From Phycisphaerales bacterium UBA1845 (GTDB lineage: Bacteria > Planctomycetota > Phycisphaerae > UBA1845): a DNA stretch of 11,452 bases. The position numbers and the translations under genes were made by a program. The DNA lies in contig DDIR01000113.1 of assembly GCA_002338715.1 (NCBI GenBank), forward strand, positions 1 to 11,452, read 5' to 3'. Below, one piece after another: positions 6,309 to 11,452 of this stretch. Within the stretch, counting starts at the first letter, position 1; the number at the start of each line of letters is the position of its first letter. Under the pieces are notes generated by a model that ran no database searches, was not told the DNA's origin, and saw only the letters and a program-made list of their open reading frames with translations.

Positions 6309-6383
6309 AGTGATTACCATCAAATGACCGAGAACTTACCAGTCGCATGGCAGTTGAGGCTGGGAATTGGTTGTATGAATCGA

Positions 6384-6413
6384 GACCCCAAGGCTGAAAA
6401 CTTGGGCCACCCG
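6384..6413 (-). repeat. REP-like hairpin R6
   Basis: The stem CCCAAG (6387-6392) pairs with CTTGGG (6401-6406), with loop GCTGAAAA. On the minus strand it begins CGGGTGGCCCA. It is nearly identical to the hairpin at 5031-5060 in the same orientation, so the two bracket the TIR gene as direct repeats about 1.35 kb apart. Read in the plus frame it encodes DPKAENLGHP. Confidence 0.8.
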
Positions 6414-6437
6414 TCAAATTGTTATCGCAAGGTTCCA

Positions 6438-6758
6438 ATGAACAAGTGGCGGCCAATTACAACGCAAGAGTTTTGGGAATTATTCGAGAAGCAGTACGAA
6501 GAATTAGATAAAACGTCCCGCGAGATCTTTGAGAATTACCGGGTCCCATTCTGGAGAGCAACGATTCGTCGCTCAATGAGTGCTGGCGATGAATCAGTAA
6601 TTGTCGTTTCGCAACTCAAAGATGGCGTCCTTTATTTTGACGATGTTGAATACGGCTTCAACATAGGGGTGATCGACGAAACTGGCCGAATTACGAATCC
6701 AGGGGGAAGTCAATACACCCTACAAGAGGCAATATCGACTTGGTTTTCGATTTCCTGA
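6438..6758 (+). CDS. Hypothetical 106-residue protein
   Basis: I do not recognise the family. The 106-residue product is soluble with no signal peptide. A helical N-terminal half (TTQEFWELFEKQYEELDKT, 8-26; then ATIRRSM) is followed by a beta-rich C-terminal half (VIVVSQL, GVLYFDDVEYGFNIGVID, 63-80) and a closing TLQEAISTWF helix. The pattern is that of a small single-domain protein, possibly an immunity or regulatory type, but this is only an impression. The ATG at 6438 is chosen because it lies just past the REP-like hairpin and has AAGG five bases upstream. The alternative is the GTG at 6306, which has a stronger but distant AGGAGG. It follows the TIR gene on the same strand and could be co-transcribed with it. 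The stop codon lies within a long inverted repeat. Confidence 0.65.
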   Translation: MNKWRPITTQEFWELFEKQYEELDKTSREIFENYRVPFWRATIRRSMSAGDESVIVVSQLKDGVLYFDDVEYGFNIGVIDETGRITNPGGSQYTLQEAISTWFSIS

Positions 6759-6792
6759 TGAATTCATCAAAATAGGTCAATCAGAAATCGAA
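6746..6792. terminator. Long imperfect hairpin between convergent genes
   Basis: TTCGATTTCCTGAT (6746-6759) pairs with ATCAGAAATCGAA (6780-6792) with one bulged base. The loop is 20 bases and the palindrome GATGAATTCATC overlaps the inner end. It spans the stop of the upstream gene and sits in the 149-base gap between convergent genes, so a transcription end is plausible, although there is no T-tract. The rest of the gap (6793-6907) shows nothing else. Confidence 0.4.
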
Positions 6793-6907
6793 TGGATCAG
6801 GGCAGTTTCTGTTCTTCCAGTGTGGCCCGTCAACTCGGCGCTATCCGCTTCCGTATTGCTGGGGTGATCAGGTCCCGGGTCGTTCCAGTCGTCAAAGCTT
6901 CGAACGC

Positions 6908-7624
6908 TCACCTAAAAAACCGAAACCTTAGAATCGCCCAGAGCGCGGCGACGCCGTCTTTCCAGGTTATTTTTTTGCCTTCTTCGTAGTCGCGGCCGGC
7001 GTAGCTTATGCCTACCTCGTAGACGCGCCACCTTCCTTTGGCGACCTTGGCGGTCATCTCCGGTTCGATGGTGAAGCGGTCGCTGACGAGTTTCATCGAA
7101 TCGACGACCGGGCGGGTGAAGACTTTGTAGCACGTCTCCATGTCGGTGAGGTTCAGGTTGGTCATCATGTTCGACAGCATCGTCAAGAAGCGGTTGCCCA
7201 GCATGTGCCAGAACAAATGCACGCGGTGGGCTGCGTCGCCGACGAATCGCGAGCCGTAGACCACGTCGGCTTTCCCGTCGAGGATCGGTTTGAGAAGCTG
7301 CGGATAGTCGGCTGGATCGTATTCAAGGTCGGCGTCCTGGATCAGCACGATGTCGCCGGTGGAGAGGGCGAAGCCTTTGCGGACAGCCGCTCCCTTGCCC
7401 ATGTTGCGTGGTTGCAATTCGATCTTGAAGGTCTGGTCGGGCCAACGCGCTTCGATCTTTGGATAAATCTCGCGGGTGCCGTCGCTGCTGCCGTCGTCGA
7501 TGAGGATGATCTCGCGCTCAAGGGGCACGTCGATCGCCAGCACGCGGGAGATGATCTCTTCGAGCGTGGCCTTTTCGTTGTAGACCGGAATCACGATGGA
7601 TAGTTTTTTCAACGGGTTGGCCAT
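6908..7624 (-). CDS. Family 2 glycosyltransferase (DPM1-like)
   Basis: The product has 238 residues and a GT-A fold. It opens with LSIVIPVYNE (8-17), then EIILIDDGSSDGT (38-50), NMGKGAAVRKG (74-84) and the metal-binding IQDADLEYDP (95-104, D97 and D99). VYGSRFVG (122-129) and the DMETCYKVFTR segment (161-171) are typical of dolichyl/polyprenyl-phosphate mannosyl- or glucosyltransferase-like enzymes. There is no C-terminal membrane helix, so it would be a soluble or peripheral enzyme acting at the inner membrane; the sugar and acceptor cannot be read from sequence. The ATG at 7624 is chosen because the domain starts there; a TTG at 7642 would add six residues, and neither has a strong ribosome binding site. 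It lies 58 bases downstream of kdsD on the same strand and is probably its operon partner. Confidence 0.9.
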   Translation of the reverse strand: MANPLKKLSIVIPVYNEKATLEEIISRVLAIDVPLEREIILIDDGSSDGTREIYPKIEARWPDQTFKIELQPRNMGKGAAVRKGFALSTGDIVLIQDADLEYDPADYPQLLKPILDGKADVVYGSRFVGDAAHRVHLFWHMLGNRFLTMLSNMMTNLNLTDMETCYKVFTRPVVDSMKLVSDRFTIEPEMTAKVAKGRWRVYEVGISYAGRDYEEGKKITWKDGVAALWAILRFRFFR

Positions 7625-7682
7625 TTCATACGGAGTTTGCAATTCGCTCGACGTTGGACGGAGCCTTTAGGGGACGGTGCGC

Positions 7683-8723
7683 TCAGGATTGATCGTCAAA
7701 GCTACTGAAGCCAGCCGCCAACAGGTCCTGCACATCGATCAACCCGACCAGCTTGTGATCGCCATCCACCACGGGCAGTTCGTCGATTTTGTGCTTTTGA
7801 ATCAGCTTGATCGAATCGGCGACCAGATCATTCACGCCCGCCGCTTTCGGGTTTTTGGTCATGACGTCGGCGATCGGCAGGTTGAACCAGTCGCTGTGGT
7901 CGCGGGCGCACCGCACGAAGTCGCCATGGGTGAAGAATCCGACGAGTCGGCCGTCGCCTTCGACAACGGCGGCGGCTCCTGCGCGGCGGGGGGCGCGTTG
8001 GATGGCTTCGTCATACTGACCGACCGAATCGGTTGATTTGAGCACGGGGCAGTCGTCGCCCGTACGCATGATTTCGTGAACCTTCATCAGGCTGCGGCCA
8101 AGCGCTCCACCGGGATGGTACGCGGCATATTCTTCCGGCGCGACATTTTTAAGCTGCATCACGGTCAGGGCCAACGCATCACCGACCGCCAGCATCGCCG
8201 TCGTGGACGAACTCGGCGCCAATTGGAGCGGGCAGGCTTCCGGGGTGGCGCCGATGTCGAGGACGATGTCGGAATGTTTCGCACATGACGAGTTGGGCCG
8301 ACCAGTGATGAGGATGATCTTGCAGCCCATCTTGTGAAACGTCGGTAAGAGTCGGGCGAGTTCCTGCGTTTCGCCGCTGTTGGTCAGTGCGAGGATGACG
8401 TCGTCGCCGCAGATCATCCCGAGGTCGCCGTGGATCGCCTCTGCCGGGTGGACCATGTAGGCGCGGGTGGCTGTGCTGGCGAAGGTCGCTTGAATCTTGT
8501 GACCGACGATGCCGGCTTTTCCCATGCCGGTAACTGCCAACCGCCCGCGACAGTTGAGGATGAGGTCGACGGCTTGCACGAATGCATCACCGAGATTGGC
8601 TTTGGCTTCGTTGATGGCGTCGCACTCGCGGGTCAGGATCGCCGCACCGATCTCAACGATCTTGGCGATGCGGTCGGCTGATGCGGGTGCGTCGATGAAT
8701 TGGGTGTTGGCGGCGCTATTCAT
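7683..8723 (-). CDS. kdsD: Arabinose-5-phosphate isomerase (SIS plus two CBS domains)
   Basis: The 346-residue product belongs to the KpsF/GutQ/KdsD family, which converts ribulose-5-phosphate to arabinose-5-phosphate, the first step of Kdo synthesis for lipopolysaccharide. The SIS sugar-isomerase domain spans about 40-190, with GRLAVTGMGKAG near 60-71, HPAEAIHGDLG near 92-102 and TNSGET near 114-119. AAYHPGGALGRSL (200-212) carries the conserved histidine. Two CBS modules follow: about 216-275 (VHEIMRTGDDCP) and about 284-338 (ADVMTKNP, DELPVVDGDHKLVGLID). Length matches the family (about 330). ATG 8723 is chosen; a GTG directly before it is the only alternative. It is 59 bases downstream of the YdjY-domain gene and 58 upstream of the glycosyltransferase. 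Family is firm; KdsD rather than GutQ is inferred from the absence of a sorbitol operon. Confidence 0.93.
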   Translation of the reverse strand: MNSAANTQFIDAPASADRIAKIVEIGAAILTRECDAINEAKANLGDAFVQAVDLILNCRGRLAVTGMGKAGIVGHKIQATFASTATRAYMVHPAEAIHGDLGMICGDDVILALTNSGETQELARLLPTFHKMGCKIILITGRPNSSCAKHSDIVLDIGATPEACPLQLAPSSSTTAMLAVGDALALTVMQLKNVAPEEYAAYHPGGALGRSLMKVHEIMRTGDDCPVLKSTDSVGQYDEAIQRAPRRAGAAAVVEGDGRLVGFFTHGDFVRCARDHSDWFNLPIADVMTKNPKAAGVNDLVADSIKLIQKHKIDELPVVDGDHKLVGLIDVQDLLAAGFSSFDDQS

Positions 8724-8782
8724 CACACCGGCTATTATCTGGAATGTGGCGTCAAACTCAAATCCCGGACGTCCTCACGAGC

Positions 8783-10099
8783 CTACGGGTTCTTGGGGGC
8801 GGGGGAGGGAGTTGTTTCGGGGGACGGTGTCGCTTCAGAGGACGGGGTCGATTGCGAGCCGTCTTTTTTCTTCCCGGCTTCTCGGCGGATTTCTCCCAGA
8901 TCCTTTGGAGTGGGCGTCGGTGCCGGCGCTGGTGATGCATTCGCGGGGGAGGGTGAAGGTTGGTCATTCTCCTTCACCGGTGCCTTTGTGTCCTCTTTCT
9001 TTTTTTCCGGCTCGTCGAGGAGCTTCATGGTCAGGTTGGCTTGCTTGATGCCCGAGCCGATGATGGCCCGACCGGCCAACCGCGTGAAGAGGTTCATTTT
9101 TTCGACGCCTGCAGGTTCGACCTGCATCGCGGTCAGGCTGACCTTTTGCGCGGGATTGGTCTTGATTCGCTCTTTGATCAAACCGTCGAGCGAGAGGGCG
9201 TCGAGGATGTCGTCGCCGTGCTGGAAGAAGCCTTCGGGCGTCAACATCAAGTCGATGGGTTCGGTGGTCTTGCCGACGGGCGGGGTCGATGTCACCACGG
9301 TGTTGGATGGCGGGGTCATGGTCACAGGCGGGGTGGTCGCATTCGTCGCGGGTCGGATGATCACCGTGCAGTTCGTGCCCTTTGCGGGGACGCGGTCTTT
9401 GTTGGCGAGCACCCAGAGGTCGGCATCGCTGGACGTGTGCGACTCAGCCAGCCCGATCAACGCGGTCGAAAAATCGACGACGCACGCGATGGTTCCGTCG
9501 GTGTCGGCTGCGAATTGCCCGTTTTCCATCCGCGATCCGCAGAAGATCCAGTTGAGCGGGGCGATGGGCTTTTTGGTTTTTGAATCGATCATCCACTTGT
9601 GGGCGCTGTGGCGGACGGCTTGTCCGTTGGCGTCGTAGGCGACCTCGATGGAAAGCGGTGACCCTGAAGCGGCTGTCTGCTTGTTGGTCGCTGGGTCGAA
9701 GGAAACGGGCGAGCCGGTGGTGGCTCCGATGAGCCCGAGGGCTTCGTAGATTTTCTGCGGTTGAGCGCCGGTCACGAGGATGCTTTCGTGTTCCTTGGTG
9801 CCTTCGGCGCACATGAGCAACTCGATGGGGAGGTCGGTCTGAGCCACTCGGGCAGCGACTTCGACCTGCTTTGCTTCCCAATCGATGAGGACGTCCTTGG
9901 CGTACTGCGCCCGCTTGGCTTTGGGCTCCACCGGGAACATCGGTTTGGGCGTCGGCGTGGGAGCAACGGGAGCGGTGGTGGGGGCTGGACTGGCGACCGG
10001 CTGGGTCGGGTCAGCGATAACCACCGATGAAAGACAGAGTACGCAAGCGATGCGCAACACACGATTCAATCGACCGCAGCTTCTTGGTTGGACGTCCAT
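8783..10099 (-). CDS. Exported YdjY-domain protein with Pro/Thr-rich tails
   Basis: The product has 438 residues. An Arg-containing N-terminus (1-16) and a hydrophobic stretch (RIACVLCLSSVVIAD, 16-30) make a signal peptide likely; the cysteine there is not in a clear lipobox. Residues 31-57 are Pro/Thr/Ala-rich. Residues about 75-250 look like the YdjY domain: VEVAARVAQTDLPIELLMC, AEGTKEHESILVT (98-110), ALGLIGATTGSPV, PLNWIFCGSR (181-190), and FSTALIGLAES. Residues 283-360 form a second unassigned globular part. Residues 365-438 are low-complexity (P, S, K, E, T). The biochemical function of YdjY is unknown. The ATG at 10099 has only AAAGG about 14 bases upstream. It lies 40 bases after the secretin stop on the same strand, so a cell-envelope role is plausible. 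A 312-residue antisense frame across it is a composition shadow. Confidence 0.8.
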   Translation of the reverse strand: MDVQPRSCGRLNRVLRIACVLCLSSVVIADPTQPVASPAPTTAPVAPTPTPKPMFPVEPKAKRAQYAKDVLIDWEAKQVEVAARVAQTDLPIELLMCAEGTKEHESILVTGAQPQKIYEALGLIGATTGSPVSFDPATNKQTAASGSPLSIEVAYDANGQAVRHSAHKWMIDSKTKKPIAPLNWIFCGSRMENGQFAADTDGTIACVVDFSTALIGLAESHTSSDADLWVLANKDRVPAKGTNCTVIIRPATNATTPPVTMTPPSNTVVTSTPPVGKTTEPIDLMLTPEGFFQHGDDILDALSLDGLIKERIKTNPAQKVSLTAMQVEPAGVEKMNLFTRLAGRAIIGSGIKQANLTMKLLDEPEKKKEDTKAPVKENDQPSPSPANASPAPAPTPTPKDLGEIRREAGKKKDGSQSTPSSEATPSPETTPSPAPKNP

Positions 10100-10116
10100 T
10101 GATATTTAGTGACCTT

Positions 10117-10145
10117 TGCTGGCTAGGAACTGGTGCTGGCTAGGA
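10117..10145. repeat. 12-base direct repeat at the secretin stop codon
   Basis: TGCTGGCTAGGA occurs at 10117-10128 and again at 10134-10145, a period of 17 bases. The second copy contains the secretin stop (TAG on the minus strand, 10140-10142). It looks like a small slipped duplication at the end of the gene. Confidence 0.7.
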
Positions 10146-11452
10146 TCTTGATCCAAACGTCGGGAACGCGTCTTCTTCCTGCTCACGCTGGATGAGGATT
10201 TTCGGCTTCACCAGGATCAACAGCACCTGCTCGTCCTTGACGAGGTTGCGGGCCGAGTACAACCGCTTGAGCACAGGAATCTTCGACAGAATCGGTACAC
10301 CGGCTTCTGCTTCAATTTCCTGGGCGGTCTTAAGACCACCGATCAGCAGGGTTCCGCCGTCCGGCACCGACACGGTCGTGCGGATGACCTGTCGCTGAAC
10401 GTTGGGAAGTTGGATGAACGCATCTGCAGCCGCTGCCGCACCGGACGCTCCACCGCTGAACGGAAAGACCTGAAGCGGACCAACCGGCTGGGCGACACCG
10501 GGACGCAGATTCATCGTCACGTAGCGCTTATCAGACGACACCACGGCTTGCACGTCGAGAACCGTACCGGTTTGAAGTGGCTGCACGTTCGGCTGCAACG
10601 CCACAGCATTTTCGTCTACAACCGGGAACACTGACGCCACGTAACTGGCAGTCGTCAGCACACCGACCCACGCCCGTTGACCGTTGAACAGGACGATTCG
10701 CGGTGCATTCATGATGCTGCTGCGACGATCGGCTTGCGTTGCCCGAAGGAGGAAGTCCACCTGGATACCGTCGAGGAAACTCCCGAAGATGCTCATTGCC
10801 GGAGTGGTTGATCCACCGAAAGAGTTCGGAATCACCGTGTTGCTCGGTTGAACGAGGTCGAGCACGTTCGAGATGATCGGAATCGGCGTCGCGTTGGACG
10901 CATTGACCAAGCCGCCGCCCGGCGCCGGAATCAGACCCGGGTTGCCGTACGGCTGAGACACGCCGTTCTGCGACTGATTGAGGGTCAGACCCGTACCGGG
11001 AATACCCGGCAGGAAACCAAGTCGCGAGAATGAACGCGGCATCAACACCTGCGAGCCGGTTGCACTCTGTCCGGTGCGGTCAAAACCCGCATTACCCTGG
11101 TTGAGCACGACGTCGAGGTCGAGGCCGAGTTCTTCGAGGTAGTTTGACGTAATCGTGATGAAACGGGCTTCGATCGCGATCTGGATTGCACGTTGATCGC
11201 GAAGCTTGCCCAGAAGGTCTTGAATATCGGCATGGGCGCTGGCCGTTTGCGTGACCACCAGTTGGCCGCCAAGTTCGGCGATCGCTGCGTCAGTACCGCC
11301 GTTTTCTCTCCAGCTGTCGGGTTCGATGGTGTTGCGGATCAGTTCGAGAAGGGCATCGACGCGCTCCTCGCGGGTGCCTTCTTCTTCGTCATCGCCTTCA
11401 GAGTCGCCGCTGTCGGAGAATGGGGAGCCACCACCAAATCCACCGCCGCCGA
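10140..11452 (-). CDS. Secretin, outer-membrane pore of a type II/IV-like system (5' end outside window)
   Basis: About 436 codons are visible and the frame runs off the right edge. The secretin domain is clear: TTVSVPDGGTLLIGGL (about 10334-10381) and GVPILSKIPVLKRLY (about 10257-10301) are hallmark strands and lip motifs, preceded by IMNAPRIVLFNGQRAWV. Upstream, TIEPDSWRENGG and LGGQLVVTQT followed by IQDLLGKLRDQR form the ring-building N-domain just before the pore, and IEARFITITSNYLEELGLDLD is the first secretin strand. At the right edge is a Gly-rich run followed by an acidic stretch (GDSEGDDEEEGTREER), a linker often seen in planctomycete secretins. The pore domain carries a long Gly/Asn/Pro-rich insert (about residues 115-205 of the visible part). 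No pilus or secretion partners lie in the window, so type II, type IV pilus or other use is open. Confidence 0.93.
   Translation of the reverse strand, partial: GGGGFGGGSPFSDSGDSEGDDEEEGTREERVDALLELIRNTIEPDSWRENGGTDAAIAELGGQLVVTQTASAHADIQDLLGKLRDQRAIQIAIEARFITITSNYLEELGLDLDVVLNQGNAGFDRTGQSATGSQVLMPRSFSRLGFLPGIPGTGLTLNQSQNGVSQPYGNPGLIPAPGGGLVNASNATPIPIISNVLDLVQPSNTVIPNSFGGSTTPAMSIFGSFLDGIQVDFLLRATQADRRSSIMNAPRIVLFNGQRAWVGVLTTASYVASVFPVVDENAVALQPNVQPLQTGTVLDVQAVVSSDKRYVTMNLRPGVAQPVGPLQVFPFSGGASGAAAAADAFIQLPNVQRQVIRTTVSVPDGGTLLIGGLKTAQEIEAEAGVPILSKIPVLKRLYSARNLVKDEQVLLILVKPKILIQREQEEDAFPTFGSRS

Noticed and set aside
8700..9638. 312-residue plus-strand frame opposite the YdjY-domain gene
   Set aside because: It lies antisense to a gene with a signal peptide and recognisable domain; its Gly/Val/Ser-rich product mirrors the Pro/Thr codons of the real gene.

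Overview
The window looks like chromosomal DNA of a planctomycete, most likely of the Phycisphaerae type. This is inferred from three things: a secretin with a Gly/Glu/Asp-rich linker followed by a WREN-type segment, a YdjY-domain lipoprotein-like or exported protein with Pro/Thr-rich tails, and scattered short palindromes that translate as DPK(A/S)ENLG. G+C is roughly 60% in the housekeeping genes and visibly lower in the middle. No rRNA, tRNA, CRISPR array, transposase or integrase is visible.

Region 1 (1-3396) is amino-acid, cell-wall and one-carbon metabolism. On the minus strand a D-amino-acid aminotransferase (dat) overlaps the start of formyltetrahydrofolate deformylase (purU) by 4 bases. 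A 218-base intergenic stretch separates dat from a divergent alanine racemase (alr). Alr makes D-Ala from L-Ala, and Dat can move the amino group of D-Ala to 2-oxoglutarate to give D-Glu, so the divergent pair could supply both D-amino acids of peptidoglycan.

Region 2 (3397-6907) is an accessory strip of four plus-strand genes, each set off by short hairpin repeats: a DUF4304-like protein, a small cysteine-containing unknown, a TIR-domain protein that is a plausible NAD-cleaving defence effector, and a 106-residue unknown. Two 194-base direct repeats, identical in length and about 92% identical, flank the DUF4304-like gene. Each repeat starts and ends with an inverted REP-like hairpin. Each also contains an exact TATAAT, competing internal stems and two conserved micro-ORFs with Shine-Dalgarno-like leaders. 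Two further hairpins with the same GGGT(G/A)GCCCA tail lie on either side of the TIR gene. This strip is the most unusual part of the window.

Region 3 (6908-11452) is a minus-strand run of four genes: a secretin (5' end outside the window), a YdjY-domain exported protein, arabinose-5-phosphate isomerase (kdsD) with SIS and two CBS domains, and a family 2 glycosyltransferase. Gaps are 40, 59 and 58 bases, so they may be one transcript concerned with the cell envelope: an outer-membrane pore and precursor or glycan synthesis (Kdo pathway and a nucleotide-sugar or polyprenyl-phosphate transferase).
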